NCBI RefSeq assembly: GCF_023074175.1
Contig: NZ_JADPKS010000050.1
Span: 39,920 to 103,919 of the forward strand
Direction of reading: 5' to 3'
Source: Bradyrhizobium sp. 139
GTDB taxonomy: Bacteria; Pseudomonadota; Alphaproteobacteria; Rhizobiales; Xanthobacteraceae
Length of the DNA: 64,000 nucleotides
Below, in pieces: positions 33,108-43,318 of the stretch (the stretch's first letter is position 1; the number at the start of each line of letters is the position of its first letter). Both the position numbers and the translations under genes were made by a program. The notes under the pieces are model-generated. The model was not told the DNA's origin and did not search any database. It saw only the letters and a list, made by a program, of their open reading frames with translations.

Positions 33108-34097
33108 ATGAGCTCGGCTCCGCATATCCCCGTTCTCGGCCGCGAGGCCATCGACCATCTCGCCCCGCGCGAGGGTGGTATCTATATCGACGCCACCTTC
33201 GGCGCCGGCGGCTATAGCCGCGCCATCCTCGACGTCGAGGGAACCCGCCTGATCGCGATCGACCGCGACCGCACTGCGATCGCGGGCGGTGCCGAGCTGG
33301 TCGAACGCTCCGCCGGCCGGCTGACGCTGGTCGAGGACCGCTTCTCCAATCTCGCCGAGGTCTGTGCGGCGCAAGGCCTCGATGTCGTCGACGGCGTCGT
33401 GATGGACGTCGGCGTCTCCTCGATGCAACTCGACCAGGCCGGCCGCGGCTTCTCCTTCCGCCTCGACGGTCCGCTCGACATGCGGATGGGGCAGGCAGGT
33501 CCGACGGCGGCCGACATCGTCGCGCGCGCTTCGGAAAGCGATCTCGCTGACATCATCTATCTCTTTGGTGAAGAGCGGCATTCGCGCCGCATCGCCCGCG
33601 CCATCGTGGCGGACCGGCAGGAGACGCCGTTCACCACCACGCGCGCGCTCGCCGATCTCGTCGGCAGGGTCGTGCGCTCAAAACCCGGCGATATTCATCC
33701 CGCGACAAGAACGTTCCAGGCCCTGCGCATCTTCGTCAATGAAGAGCTCGAGGAACTTCAGACCGCGCTTGCTGCCGCCGAGCGCGTGCTCAAGCCCGGT
33801 GGCCGCCTGGTGGTGGTCTCGTTCCATTCGCTGGAAGACCGCATCGTCAAGAATTTCCTTGGCGAGCGCTCCAGGACCGGCGGCGGCTCGCGGCATCTGC
33901 CGGAAGTGGCGCAAGTTCCGCCGAGCTTCCAGCTCCTGACGCGGCGGCCGGTGATCGCCGGTGAGGAGGAAGTTGCGCATAACCCACGCGCGCGTTCGGC
34001 AAAACTGCGCGCTGCCGAGCGCACCTCTGCGCCCGCGCACGAGGACGGCGAGACGTCGTCCTGGCCAAAACTCTCCGACGTGATGAGGGGCGGCTAG
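33108..34097 (+). CDS. rsmH: 16S rRNA (cytosine-1402-N4)-methyltransferase
   Basis: 329 residues. MraW/RsmH marks: '[13 protein letters not shown]' start, '[16 protein letters not shown]' (SAM-binding), '[24 protein letters not shown]', 'PLDMRMG', '[16 protein letters not shown]' and '[15 protein letters not shown]'. It methylates C1402 in the 30S decoding centre and is the usual first or second gene of dcw clusters. The ATG at 33108 gives the family N-terminus; the frame open from 32907 is intergenic. ftsL starts 3 nt after the stop. Confidence 0.96.
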   Translation: MSSAPHIPVLGREAIDHLAPREGGIYIDATFGAGGYSRAILDVEGTRLIAIDRDRTAIAGGAELVERSAGRLTLVEDRFSNLAEVCAAQGLDVVDGVVMDVGVSSMQLDQAGRGFSFRLDGPLDMRMGQAGPTAADIVARASESDLADIIYLFGEERHSRRIARAIVADRQETPFTTTRALADLVGRVVRSKPGDIHPATRTFQALRIFVNEELEELQTALAAAERVLKPGGRLVVVSFHSLEDRIVKNFLGERSRTGGGSRHLPEVAQVPPSFQLLTRRPVIAGEEEVAHNPRARSAKLRAAERTSAPAHEDGETSSWPKLSDVMRGG

Positions 34098-34100
34098 CGC

Positions 34101-34493
34101 ATGCGCTTCATCCACCTTCTCGTCATCGGCGCGCTGATCTTTGCGGCAGCCTATGTCTACCGGATCAAGATGGACTCCACGGCGCGCACCGAGAAAGTGC
34201 TGCGGCTGCATGCGGAGATCCGCGAGCAGCGCGACGCCATCGCGGCGCTGCGTTCCGAATGGGCCAAGCTCGATGCGCCGCTGCGCCTGCAGGGCCTGTC
34301 CGACCGGCATCTGCAGCTCAAGCCTGTCAACGGCACGCAATATGATCCGCTGAAGAACCTGCCGGAGCGTCCGCCGCGGATGTTCAGGCCGGGCGAGCCG
34401 GATCCGATCGGGGCCATGCTCAACACCATCGAAGCCGCGAGCGATCCCGACACGGTGACGGGCTCGGTGACTCAGCCCGAGGACAAGCCATGA
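34101..34493 (+). CDS. ftsL: Cell division protein FtsL
   Basis: 130 residues: one membrane helix at about residues 3-20, then a coiled coil ('TEKVLRLHAEIREQRDAIAALRSEWAKLD'), then a Pro-rich disordered tail. FtsL is a bitopic divisome protein that with FtsB and FtsQ activates FtsWI. Identification rests on topology and position between rsmH and ftsI, as FtsL is poorly conserved. Its stop overlaps the ftsI start (ATGA). Confidence 0.9.
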   Translation: MRFIHLLVIGALIFAAAYVYRIKMDSTARTEKVLRLHAEIREQRDAIAALRSEWAKLDAPLRLQGLSDRHLQLKPVNGTQYDPLKNLPERPPRMFRPGEPDPIGAMLNTIEAASDPDTVTGSVTQPEDKP

Positions 34494-36232
34494 GCGCTGC
34501 CGTTCCGGCCAAACCAACTGAACCGTTGCGGCAGCGGCTGATCCGTAGCCTGCTCTACGGGCGCAATGTTGACCGCGCCGCGAAGGCGCGCGCGCGCGTC
34601 GGCCTCGCGATGCTGGCCTTCGCCGGGGTCTACATCCTGATCGGCAGCCGGCTCGTGATGTTTGCGATCGGCGCCGACGCCCACGGCGCGCGCCGTGCTG
34701 CTGCGCAGGAGGTGGTCGCGACCGCGCGGCCCGACATCGTCGACCGCAACGGCGCTATCCTTGCAACCGACGTCAAGGCGGCGAGCCTGTTCGGCGAGCC
34801 GCGCCGCATCATCGACAAGGACGAAGCGATCGAGTTGCTCACCGCGACAGTGCCCGACCTCGACGAGGCCGAGGTGCGCGAGCGCCTGTCGGCGCGAAAG
34901 GGTTTTGTCTGGCTGAAGCGCGAGATCACGCCGAAGCAGCAGCAGGACATCCACAAGCTCGGCATTCCCGGCATCGGCTTCCTGCGCGAGAACAAGCGCG
35001 TCTATCCGACCGGCAACGAGGTCGCCCACCTCATCGGTCTGGTCAACATCGACAATCAGGGCATCGCCGGCATGGAGAAGTGGCTGGACAATCAGGGGCT
35101 CGCCGATCTCCACCGCGCGGGCTTTGCCACCGACCGGCTGCAGAAGCCGATCGAGCTGTCGGTCGATCTGCGCGTCGAGCACGCGCTGCGCGACGAACTC
35201 CTGAAGGCCAAGGAGAAGTTCCACGCCAAGGCGGCTTCCGGCATCGTCTCCAACGTCAAGACCGGCGAGATCGTGGCGATGGTCTCGCTTCCGGATTTCG
35301 ATCCCAACAATCCGAAGGAAGCGCACGACCCCGATCGCATCAACCGCCTGACCACCGGCGTCTACGAAATGGGATCGACGTTCAAAGCGTTCACGCTGGC
35401 GATGGCGCTCGATTCCGGCAAGATCAACCTGAACTCGTCGTGGGATGCGCGCGGAAACCTGCACTACGGCAAGTTCACCATCCATGACAGCCACTCGCTC
35501 GGGCGTTTCATCAACACCAAGGAAGTGTTCACCTTCTCGTCCAATATCGGCGCCGCGCGGATCGCGCTCGGCCAGGGGGTCGAGGCGCACAAGGCGTTCC
35601 TGGCCAAGATGGGACAATTGACGCGGCTGCGCACCGAATTGCCCGAGAGCGCGGCTCCGCTGGTGCCGCGCCGCTGGGGTGAGCTGAACACGGTCACCAT
35701 CGCGTTCGGTCAGGGCCTGTCGGTAGCGCCGCTCCAGGCGGTGATGGGCATCAACGCCCTGGTGAACGGCGGTTATTTGATTCCGCCGACATTCATGAAG
35801 CGTAGTGAGTCCGAAGCTGCGGCGATGGCCAAGCGCGTGATCAAGCAGGAGACCAGCGACAAGATGCGGTTCCTGATGCGGCTCAATGCCGAAATCGGGA
35901 CCGCAAAAACCGCCGACGTCAAGGGCTACTATGTCGGCGGCAAGACCGGCACGTCCGAGAAGGTCATCAATGGCCGCTATGCGAAGAAGCGGGTGCTCAA
36001 CTCCTTCACCGCGATCATGCCCTGCGACGATCCGAAGTATCAGATACTGATCATGCTGGACGAGCCGCAGGCGCTGCCCGAAACGCATGGTTTCATCACC
36101 TCAGGCTTTAACGCGGTGCCGACCGGCGGCAAGGTGATCGAGCGGATCGCGCCGCTTCTGGGCATTGAGCCGCGATTCGACCTGCCGCCGTCCGAGCGCC
36201 TTATTCTTGCAGCATCCAGGACAACTCAGTAA
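34490..36232 (+). CDS. ftsI: Peptidoglycan D,D-transpeptidase FtsI (PBP3)
   Basis: 580 residues. One N-terminal membrane helix at about 38-60, a pedestal/dimerisation domain ('[16 protein letters not shown]'), then the transpeptidase domain with SxxK at Ser296 (STFK), SxN at 350-352 and KTGT at 485-488. It crosslinks septal peptidoglycan, paired with the polymerase FtsW. The N-terminal cytoplasmic tail before the helix is about 37 residues. Overlaps ftsL by 4 nt; murE starts 84 nt later. Confidence 0.97.
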   Translation: MSAAVPAKPTEPLRQRLIRSLLYGRNVDRAAKARARVGLAMLAFAGVYILIGSRLVMFAIGADAHGARRAAAQEVVATARPDIVDRNGAILATDVKAASLFGEPRRIIDKDEAIELLTATVPDLDEAEVRERLSARKGFVWLKREITPKQQQDIHKLGIPGIGFLRENKRVYPTGNEVAHLIGLVNIDNQGIAGMEKWLDNQGLADLHRAGFATDRLQKPIELSVDLRVEHALRDELLKAKEKFHAKAASGIVSNVKTGEIVAMVSLPDFDPNNPKEAHDPDRINRLTTGVYEMGSTFKAFTLAMALDSGKINLNSSWDARGNLHYGKFTIHDSHSLGRFINTKEVFTFSSNIGAARIALGQGVEAHKAFLAKMGQLTRLRTELPESAAPLVPRRWGELNTVTIAFGQGLSVAPLQAVMGINALVNGGYLIPPTFMKRSESEAAAMAKRVIKQETSDKMRFLMRLNAEIGTAKTADVKGYYVGGKTGTSEKVINGRYAKKRVLNSFTAIMPCDDPKYQILIMLDEPQALPETHGFITSGFNAVPTGGKVIERIAPLLGIEPRFDLPPSERLILAASRTTQ

Positions 36233-36316
36233 TCAACCGGGAAGGCCGTCGCCGCCGCTGAGTCGGGAGTTCCCTGGAGATTCGGCTTTCCGGCAGGGCA
36301 TGTCGACTGGAAGACC

Positions 36317-37789
36317 ATGAAGCTGCGCGACCTCCTGGGTCAGGACATTCCGGGCAATGATGCCGCAATCGGGCCCGCTGCCGCGGTGCTCGAGGTGACG
36401 GGTGTTGCGCTCGACAGCCGCGTGGTCAGGCCGGGCGATCTCTTCTTTGCACTCGCGGGCAGCAAGACCGACGGCACCCGCTTCACCGATGCCGCGATTG
36501 CCGCAGGCGCGGTGGCGGTCGTCGGTGATCACGCGCCGGCGGCGAGCAAGGTGCCGTTCATTACGGTCGCCAATCCACGCCGCGCGCTGGCGCTGACTGC
36601 TGCACGATTTTATCCGGCGCAGCCCGCGACGATTGCGGCGGTGACTGGCACCAGCGGAAAGACGTCGGTCGCCGCATTCACGCGGCAGATCTGGGAACGG
36701 CTGGGGCATGTCTCCGCCAGCATCGGCACCATCGGCCTCGTCTCGCCCAAGCGCACGGTCTACGGCTCGCTGACGACGCCGGATCCGATCGCGCTGCATC
36801 GACAGCTCGACGAGATCGCGCGCGAGGGCGTCACCCATCTCGCCGTCGAAGCGTCCTCGCACGGGCTCGACCAATATCGCCTCGACGGCGTGCGCGTCTC
36901 CGCCGGCGGCTTCACCAATCTCTCCCGCGATCACATGGATTACCATCCAACCGTCGCGCATTATCTCGCAGCAAAGCTCCGGCTGTTCCGCGAGCTGGTC
37001 CCGCCCGGCGGCGCGGCCGTGATTTCGGCTGATCACGACAGTTCGGCGGAAGCGATCGGCGCGGCGAAGTCGCGCGGTTTGCGCGTGATGGCGGTCGGGC
37101 GCAATGGCGACGGGGCAGGCGAGGGCATTCGTCTCGTGGCCGCCGAGGTCGATGGCTTTTCGCAAGTCCTCGCGCTCGAGCATCGCGGCAAGCGCTCTTC
37201 GATCCGGCTGCCGCTGGTCGGCGAATTCCAGATCGAGAATGCGCTGGTGTCGGCCGGCCTTGCGATCGGCACCGGCAGTGACGCGGCGAGTGTGTTTGCG
37301 AGCCTCGAGCATCTCGAAGGCGCCAAGGGACGTCTCGAACGCGTTGGCGAGCGCAATGGCGCGCCGATCTTCGTCGACTACGCGCACAAGCCCGATGCGC
37401 TGGCGAAGGCATTGCAGGCGCTGCGGCCTTACGCCAAGCGCAGGCTGGTCGTCGTGTTCGGCGCCGGCGGCGACCGCGACGCCGGCAAGCGTCCGATCAT
37501 GGGCGAGATCGCGGCGGAGAATGCCGACCGCATCATCATCACCGACGACAATCCGCGCAGCGAGAAGCCGGAAGCCATCCGCGCCGCGATCCTCGCCACC
37601 GCAAAAGGTGCCCGCGAAATTGGTGACCGCGCAGCGGCGATCCGCACCGCGATCGGGGAGTTGGAGGATGGCGATGCGCTGCTGATCGCCGGCAAGGGAC
37701 ACGAGACCGGGCAGATCGTCGGCGGCGAGGTTTTGCCCTTCAGTGATCACGAGGCGGTCGCCGCCGCATTAGCGTCGAGGATTGCATGA
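36317..37789 (+). CDS. murE: UDP-MurNAc-tripeptide ligase (meso-diaminopimelate adding)
   Basis: 490 residues, Mur ligase. P-loop 'VTGTSGKTSVAAFTRQIW' near residue 110; 'TPDPIALHRQL' for UDP-MurNAc-dipeptide; the C-terminal 'DDNPRSEKPEAI' motif (DNPR) indicates specificity for meso-diaminopimelate instead of lysine, as expected for a Gram-negative. It adds the third residue to the stem peptide. Overlaps murF by 4 nt (ATGA). Confidence 0.97.
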   Translation: MKLRDLLGQDIPGNDAAIGPAAAVLEVTGVALDSRVVRPGDLFFALAGSKTDGTRFTDAAIAAGAVAVVGDHAPAASKVPFITVANPRRALALTAARFYPAQPATIAAVTGTSGKTSVAAFTRQIWERLGHVSASIGTIGLVSPKRTVYGSLTTPDPIALHRQLDEIAREGVTHLAVEASSHGLDQYRLDGVRVSAGGFTNLSRDHMDYHPTVAHYLAAKLRLFRELVPPGGAAVISADHDSSAEAIGAAKSRGLRVMAVGRNGDGAGEGIRLVAAEVDGFSQVLALEHRGKRSSIRLPLVGEFQIENALVSAGLAIGTGSDAASVFASLEHLEGAKGRLERVGERNGAPIFVDYAHKPDALAKALQALRPYAKRRLVVVFGAGGDRDAGKRPIMGEIAAENADRIIITDDNPRSEKPEAIRAAILATAKGAREIGDRAAAIRTAIGELEDGDALLIAGKGHETGQIVGGEVLPFSDHEAVAAALASRIA

Positions 37790-39165
37790 GCGCGCCGATA
37801 TGGACGGTTGCCGAAGTGGCGCGTGCGCTGGGCGCCGCCGGATCATTCCCGGACACGCCGATCGACTTCGTCACCCAGGACAGCCGCCTGGTGAAGCCGG
37901 GCAGCCTGTTCGTCGCGCTGAGCGGCACGCCGAGCGGCGGCTTCATCTCGGCCTTCGCCAGTGCGCGCGACGGCTGGGAGTTCGCGGACAAGGCGGAAGC
38001 CTCGGGCGCTGCCGCGATGATCGTGCCGCACGAGATCGCGGGCATCGGCATTCCGCAGATCATCGTGAAGGACACGCTGATCGACGGCCTCTGGGGCCTC
38101 GCACGCGGCGCCCGCGCGCGCTTCAACGGCCCGGTGATCGGGCTCACCGGCAGCGCCGGCAAGACCAGCACCAAGGAATTTCTGGCGGCCTATCCGAACG
38201 CCTATGCCAGCCCGTCGAGCTTCAACAATTTCTGGGGCGTGCCGCTGACGCTGTGCAACGCCAGGCCCGACGCCAGCCTCTGGGTCGTCGAGATGGGCAT
38301 GAACCAGACCGGCGAGATCGCGCGGCTCAGCGAATTGACGCGGCCGACCGTCGCGCTCGTCGTCAACGTTCAGCCGGTGCATCTGGAAAAGCTCGGCTCG
38401 CTCGAAGCCATCAGGCGCGAGAAGGTGTCGATCGCGCTCGGCCTGCCCTCGGACGGCGTGCTGGTGCTGCCCGCCGGGATCAAGGCGCCCGAATGGAAGG
38501 GCAAGGTCGTGCGCTTCGGCGAGCACGCCGAGGTGCACGAGGTCGCGCACGCGCCGCACGGCGAGAGTTGGCAGGTGGTGGCCGCGATCGGCAAGAAAGA
38601 GATCGCCTTCAGCCTCACCCCGGGCGCACCGCACCGCGTGCAGAATGCGCTCGCTGCGTTGGCTTCGATCCGCGCAGCGAACCTCGATGTGGCGACGCTC
38701 GCGGTCAAGCTCGACCGGGTCGGCATCATGACCGGCCGCGGCGTCGAGCAGGCGGTTGGCGGCGTCACATTGATCGACGACAGTTTTAACGGCAATCCGG
38801 CCAGCGTGGCTGCTGCGCTGCAAAGCCTCCAGGCGCGCAACATGACCGGCGGCCGCCGCATTGCGGTGCTCGGCGACATGCTGGAACTGGGCGATGATGC
38901 TCCAAGCTACCATACCGGCCTCGCCAGGCATCTCGAAGGCATCGACGGCGTCTACTGCGTCGGGCCGCTGATGCGTCAGCTGTTCGAGGTGCTTCCAGCC
39001 GGCAAGGGCCTCGGCTGGCACGACGATCCCGCCACGCTGAGGCCGGGCGAGGTCGCAAATCTGCTGAGGGCAGGCGATGTCGTGGTTGTCAAGGGCAGCA
39101 AGAAGATGTTCTGGGTCAACAAGTTTGTGCCGGGCCTAGTGGCCGCCTTGCAGGCAAAGGCGTAA
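37786..39165 (+). CDS. murF: UDP-MurNAc-tripeptide:D-alanyl-D-alanine ligase
   Basis: 459 residues. Mur ligase with P-loop 'LTGSAGKTSTKEFLAAY', 'SFNNFWGVPLTLCN' and 'EMGMNQTGEIARLSELTRP' (substrate-binding), and C-terminal 'DDSFNGNPASVAAAL' plus 'VLGDMLELGDDA'. It attaches the D-Ala-D-Ala made by the Ddl ligase downstream, completing the pentapeptide. Starts inside the murE stop; 166 nt separate it from mraY. Confidence 0.97.
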   Translation: MSAPIWTVAEVARALGAAGSFPDTPIDFVTQDSRLVKPGSLFVALSGTPSGGFISAFASARDGWEFADKAEASGAAAMIVPHEIAGIGIPQIIVKDTLIDGLWGLARGARARFNGPVIGLTGSAGKTSTKEFLAAYPNAYASPSSFNNFWGVPLTLCNARPDASLWVVEMGMNQTGEIARLSELTRPTVALVVNVQPVHLEKLGSLEAIRREKVSIALGLPSDGVLVLPAGIKAPEWKGKVVRFGEHAEVHEVAHAPHGESWQVVAAIGKKEIAFSLTPGAPHRVQNALAALASIRAANLDVATLAVKLDRVGIMTGRGVEQAVGGVTLIDDSFNGNPASVAAALQSLQARNMTGGRRIAVLGDMLELGDDAPSYHTGLARHLEGIDGVYCVGPLMRQLFEVLPAGKGLGWHDDPATLRPGEVANLLRAGDVVVVKGSKKMFWVNKFVPGLVAALQAKA

Positions 39166-39331
39166 ACTGCTTGGAAGGCGCTGTTCCCGAATCCCACCCC
39201 TTGCGGCGCGAAGCCGTCCGTTTTCCCAGAGGTCGCCCGACCCCATGATGAAGACCAGCGAATGCGCATGAGGCACGCAAGGCCAAGGTTAAGCCAAGGC
39301 GACGTGCGAAAGGCGCCATAGGACCATCTGA

Positions 39332-40435
39332 ATGTTTTACTGGCTGATCGAGCTCTCCAATACATTTCCGGGCTTCGGTGCCGTTCGCACCTTCCTGAAC
39401 GTCTTCCGCTACATCACCTTCCGCACCGGCGGCGCCGTCGTCACCGGCGCGCTGTTCGTGTTCCTGTTCGGACCCTGGATCATCGACCATCTGCGCATCC
39501 GCCAGGGCAAGGGCCAGCCGATCCGGGCCGATGGCCCGCAATCGCATCTCGCCAAGAAAGGCACGCCCACCATGGGCGGGCTGATGATCCTGTCCGGCCT
39601 CACGGTCGGCACCGTGTTGTGGGCCAATCCGCTCAACCCCTACGTCTGGATCGTGCTGGCAGTGACGCTCGGCTTCGGGTTCGTTGGCTTCTATGACGAT
39701 TATCTCAAGGTGACCAAGCAGACTACGACGGGCTTCGGCAGCAAGCTTCGCCTGCTGATCGAGGCGGCCATCGCGCTGGTCGCCTGCTACGCACTGGTGC
39801 GGCTGAACCGCGATCCCGCGTCGACCGCGCTGACGATTCCTTTCCTGAAGGACACCGTGCTGCATTTCGGCTGGTTCTTCGTCGCGTTCGGCGCCTTTGT
39901 CATCGTCGGCGCCGGTAACGCGGTGAACCTCACCGACGGTCTCGACGGCCTTGCCATCGTGCCTGTGATGATCGCGACCGCGAGCTTTGCGATGATCGCC
40001 TATCTCGCCGGCAACGCGGTGTTCGCCGATTATCTCCAGATCAAATATGTCGCCGGCACCGGCGAACTGGCCGTGCTCTGCGGTGCGCTGCTGGGCGCCG
40101 GCCTCGGCTTCCTCTGGTTCAACGCGCCGCCGGCCTCGATCTTCATGGGCGACACCGGCTCGCTTGCGCTCGGCGGCATGCTGGGTGCGATCGCGGTGGC
40201 GGTGAAGCACGAGATCGTGCTCGCGGTGATCGGCGGCCTGTTCGTGCTGGAGGCGGTCTCCGTCATCGTGCAGGTCGTATCGTTCAAGCTCACGGGCAAG
40301 CGCATCTTCCGGATGGCGCCGATCCATCACCATTTCGAGCAGCTCGGCTGGACCGAGCCGCAGATCGTGATCCGCTTCTGGATCATCTCGGTGATGCTGG
40401 CGCTCGCCGGCCTCTCGACGCTGAAGCTGCGGTGA
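39332..40435 (+). CDS. mraY: Phospho-MurNAc-pentapeptide translocase
   Basis: 367 residues, ten membrane segments. Diagnostic loops: 'TMGGLMIL', 'GFYDDYLKV', '[13 protein letters not shown]', '[15 protein letters not shown]' and '[13 protein letters not shown]'. It transfers phospho-MurNAc-pentapeptide to undecaprenyl phosphate, giving lipid I at the inner membrane. Start ATG at 39332. murD follows after 7 nt. Confidence 0.97.
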   Translation: MFYWLIELSNTFPGFGAVRTFLNVFRYITFRTGGAVVTGALFVFLFGPWIIDHLRIRQGKGQPIRADGPQSHLAKKGTPTMGGLMILSGLTVGTVLWANPLNPYVWIVLAVTLGFGFVGFYDDYLKVTKQTTTGFGSKLRLLIEAAIALVACYALVRLNRDPASTALTIPFLKDTVLHFGWFFVAFGAFVIVGAGNAVNLTDGLDGLAIVPVMIATASFAMIAYLAGNAVFADYLQIKYVAGTGELAVLCGALLGAGLGFLWFNAPPASIFMGDTGSLALGGMLGAIAVAVKHEIVLAVIGGLFVLEAVSVIVQVVSFKLTGKRIFRMAPIHHHFEQLGWTEPQIVIRFWIISVMLALAGLSTLKLR

Positions 40436-40442
40436 CCGGTCG

Positions 40443-41843
40443 ATGATCCCGGTTACGTCCTTTGCCGGCAAGACAGTCGCGGTGTTCGGCCTCGGCGGCT
40501 CGGGGCTCGCCTCCTGCCACGCGCTGAAGGCCGGTGGCGCCGAGGCGATCGCCGCCGATGACAATGCCGAGAACGTTGCCAAGGCTGCGCAAGCCGGTTT
40601 CATCACCGCCGATTTGCGCAATGTCTCCTGGGCAAATTTTTCGGCCCTCGTGCTCGCGCCTGGCGTGCCGCTGACCCATCCAGTTCCGCACTGGAGCGTC
40701 CTGAAGGCCCGCGAGGCCGGCGTCGAGGTGATCGGCGATATCGAGCTGTTCTGCCGCGAGCGTCGGCGGCATGCACCGGACGCACCGTTCATCGCGATCA
40801 CCGGCACCAACGGCAAATCGACCACCACGGCGCTGATCGCGCATCTGACCAGGTTCGCGGGCTACGACACCCAGATGGGCGGCAATATCGGCACCGCGAT
40901 CCTGTCGCTGGAGCCGCCGCGCATGGGCCGGGTCCACGTCATAGAGATGTCGTCCTACCAGATCGACCTCACGCCCTCGCTCGATCCCTCCGTCGGCATT
41001 CTGCTCAATGTCAGCGAAGACCATATCGACCGTCACGGCACCATCGCGCATTACGCCGCGGTAAAGGAGCGTCTCGTCGCCGGCGTGCAGGCCGGCGGCA
41101 CTGCGGTCGTCGGTGTCGATGACGGTTTTTGCCGCGACATCGCCGACCGGCTCGACCGCGCCGGCAAGAACGTTGTGCGGATCTCCGTCAAGAATCCGCT
41201 GGCGAGCGGTATCCATGTCGAGCACGGCATCATCGTGCGCACCGCGGGCGGCGCCCGCAGCGAGATCGCAAAGCTCGGCGGCATCGGCTCGCTGCGGGGC
41301 CTGCACAATGCACAGAACGCGGCCTGCGCCGCGGCTGCCGCGCGCGCGATGGGCATCGGCCAGGATGTGTTGCAGAACGGCCTGCGCAGCTTTCCGGGCC
41401 TTGCGCACCGCATGGAGCAGGTCGGCCGCCGCGCCAACGTGCTGTTCGTCAACGACTCCAAAGGCACCAACGCCGACGCCACCGCGCATGCGCTGTCGTC
41501 CTTTGCCGACATCTTCTGGATCGCCGGCGGCAAGCCGAAGGCAGGCGGCATCACGGGCCTTACCGGCTACTTCCCGCGCATCCGCAAGGCCTATCTGATC
41601 GGCGAGGCCGCGCCGGAGTTTGCCGGCACGCTGGGCACGCAAGCTCCGCACGAGATCAGCCAGACCCTCGACGTCGCGGTCGAGCACGCCGCGCGCGATG
41701 CGGAAGCATCGGGCATCACCGACGCGGTCGTGCTGCTGTCGCCCGCCTGTGCCTCCTTCGACCAGTACCGCAATTTCGAAATCCGCGGCACAAAGTTCCG
41801 CGAACTGGTGCAGGCGCTGCCGGGTGTGAAGCCGGCAGTGTAA
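40443..41843 (+). CDS. murD: UDP-MurNAc-L-alanine:D-glutamate ligase
   Basis: 466 residues. '[15 protein letters not shown]' N-terminal Rossmann, P-loop '[16 protein letters not shown]' near residue 118, 'EMSSYQIDL', '[12 protein letters not shown]', and C-terminal '[19 protein letters not shown]' and '[19 protein letters not shown]'. Adds D-Glu to UDP-MurNAc-L-Ala in the cytoplasm. A 31-bp-arm hairpin repeat follows directly, before ftsW. Confidence 0.97.
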   Translation: MIPVTSFAGKTVAVFGLGGSGLASCHALKAGGAEAIAADDNAENVAKAAQAGFITADLRNVSWANFSALVLAPGVPLTHPVPHWSVLKAREAGVEVIGDIELFCRERRRHAPDAPFIAITGTNGKSTTTALIAHLTRFAGYDTQMGGNIGTAILSLEPPRMGRVHVIEMSSYQIDLTPSLDPSVGILLNVSEDHIDRHGTIAHYAAVKERLVAGVQAGGTAVVGVDDGFCRDIADRLDRAGKNVVRISVKNPLASGIHVEHGIIVRTAGGARSEIAKLGGIGSLRGLHNAQNAACAAAAARAMGIGQDVLQNGLRSFPGLAHRMEQVGRRANVLFVNDSKGTNADATAHALSSFADIFWIAGGKPKAGGITGLTGYFPRIRKAYLIGEAAPEFAGTLGTQAPHEISQTLDVAVEHAARDAEASGITDAVVLLSPACASFDQYRNFEIRGTKFRELVQALPGVKPAV

Positions 41844-41849
41844 GTTCCC

Positions 41850-41922
41850 GTAGGATGGGTAGAGCGAAGCGAAACCCATCGCTCTCGAATTGATGGGTTT
41901 CGCTTCGCTCTACCCATCCTAC
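41850..41922. repeat. Family D repeat: perfect 31-bp-arm hairpin between murD and ftsW
   Basis: Arm 1 (41850-41880) starts GTAGGATGGGTAGAGCGAAG and arm 2 (41892-41922) is its exact reverse complement; the loop is the 11 nt GCTCTCGAATT. A related copy is at 63820-63915. In the mRNA it would be an extremely stable stem 84 nt before the ftsW start. Confidence 0.9.
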
Positions 41923-42006
41923 AATTCGAAACATCCGCGATTCCTTAACCCCCCGGTAACCAACCTCGGCGACCAATGGATGACCTCCGTCCGAAAGCGG
42001 CCGCCC

Positions 42007-43158
42007 ATGCTCTCCCGAGAAGAACGCACCCCCTTTTCCGAGTGGTGGTGGACCGTCGACAAGCCGCTGATGGGCGCCATCCTGGCGCTGATGCTGACCG
42101 GCGTGATCCTGTCGCTGGCGGCGAGCCCGCCGGTTGCGACCCGCATCGGGCTCGATCCTTTCCATTTCTTCAGCCGCCATGTGATGTTCCTGGCGCCGTC
42201 CTGCATCGTGCTGCTCGGGGTGTCCTTCATGTCGCCGCGCGCGATCCGCCGCTCGGCGTTGATCATCTTCGCCGCCAGCATCATCCTCATCGTGCTGACG
42301 CTGGCGATCGGCCCCGAGGTGAAGGGCTCGCGGCGTTGGATCACGCTGCTTGGACTCAATATCCAGGCCTCTGAGGTGGCCAAACCGTCTTTCGTCGTCA
42401 TCGCGGCCTGGCTTTTCGCGGAATCCACCAGGCGGCCTGAGATGCCGGCGACCTCGATGGCGCTGGTGCTGCTGTTGATGCTGGTCTCGCTGCTGGTGAT
42501 GGAGCCCGACTTCGGTCAGACCATGCTGATCCTGATGGTGTGGGGCTCGCTGTTCTTCATCGCGGGCATGCGCATGATCTGGGTGTTCGGCCTTGCGGGC
42601 GCCGCCGCGGCCGGCTTGTTCAGCGCTTATCTGTTCGTTCCGCACGTCGCCGGCCGCATCAAGCGCTTCATGAATCCGGCTTCCGGTGACACCTTCCAGG
42701 TCGATACCGCGATGGAAGCCTTCTACAACGGCGGCTGGTTCGGGCTCGGGCCGGGCGAGGGCATTGCCAAGCGTAGCCTGCCGGACAGCCACACCGACTT
42801 CGTGTTCGCGGTTGCCGCCGAGGAGTTCGGCATCATCCTGTGCCTTGCGATGCTGGCGCTGTTCGCCTTCGTCGTCATCCGCACGCTCTCGCGCGCCTAT
42901 GCCAATGAGGACATGTTCTCGCGCTTTGCCGCCTCCGGCCTTGCGATCCTGTTCGGCGTACAGGCCGCGATCAACATGTCGGTCAATCTCCAGCTCATCC
43001 CTGCCAAGGGCATGACGCTGCCCTTCATCTCCTATGGCGGTTCATCCATCGTGTCGCTGGCCTACGGCGTCGGCATGATGCTGGCGCTGACGCGCCTGCG
43101 CCCGCGCACCGAGGTCGAGGCGAGCGGCCACGCCGAGGCGATGCGCAGTTACGCGTGA
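42007..43158 (+). CDS. ftsW: Peptidoglycan glycosyltransferase FtsW
   Basis: 383 residues, SEDS family with about ten membrane segments. Marks: 'EVKGSRRWITLLGLNIQASEVAKPSFVV' (large-loop entry), 'MEPDFGQTMLILMVWG' and 'NLQLIPAKGMTLPFISYGGSSI'. It polymerises lipid II at the septum with FtsI. ATG at 42007 (MLSREERTP) is preferred; an ATG at 41980 adds 9 residues. A repeat family A copy separates it from murG. Confidence 0.95.
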   Translation: MLSREERTPFSEWWWTVDKPLMGAILALMLTGVILSLAASPPVATRIGLDPFHFFSRHVMFLAPSCIVLLGVSFMSPRAIRRSALIIFAASIILIVLTLAIGPEVKGSRRWITLLGLNIQASEVAKPSFVVIAAWLFAESTRRPEMPATSMALVLLLMLVSLLVMEPDFGQTMLILMVWGSLFFIAGMRMIWVFGLAGAAAAGLFSAYLFVPHVAGRIKRFMNPASGDTFQVDTAMEAFYNGGWFGLGPGEGIAKRSLPDSHTDFVFAVAAEEFGIILCLAMLALFAFVVIRTLSRAYANEDMFSRFAASGLAILFGVQAAINMSVNLQLIPAKGMTLPFISYGGSSIVSLAYGVGMMLALTRLRPRTEVEASGHAEAMRSYA

Positions 43159-43159
43159 T

Positions 43160-43263
43160 CCTCATCCTGAGGAGCCGCGCTTGCGCGGCGTCTCGAAGGG
43201 CGAGGCCACCGGCCGGGCCTTCATCCTTCGAGACGCTTGCTGCGCAAGCTCCTCAGGATGAGG
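43160..43263. repeat. Dispersed palindromic repeat, family A (copy 5)
   Basis: Two inverted units: 'CCTCATCCTGAGGAGCCGCG' ... 'GTCTCGAAGGGCGAGG' then 'CTTCATCCTTCGAGACGCTT' ... 'CTCCTCAGGATGAGG'. It fills nearly all of the 160-nt ftsW-murG junction. Confidence 0.9.
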
Positions 43264-43318
43264 AGCTGACAGTTGTGTCGCTCGCAATGGGCGTACTTTC
43301 CCTGTAAATACGGCCGCC

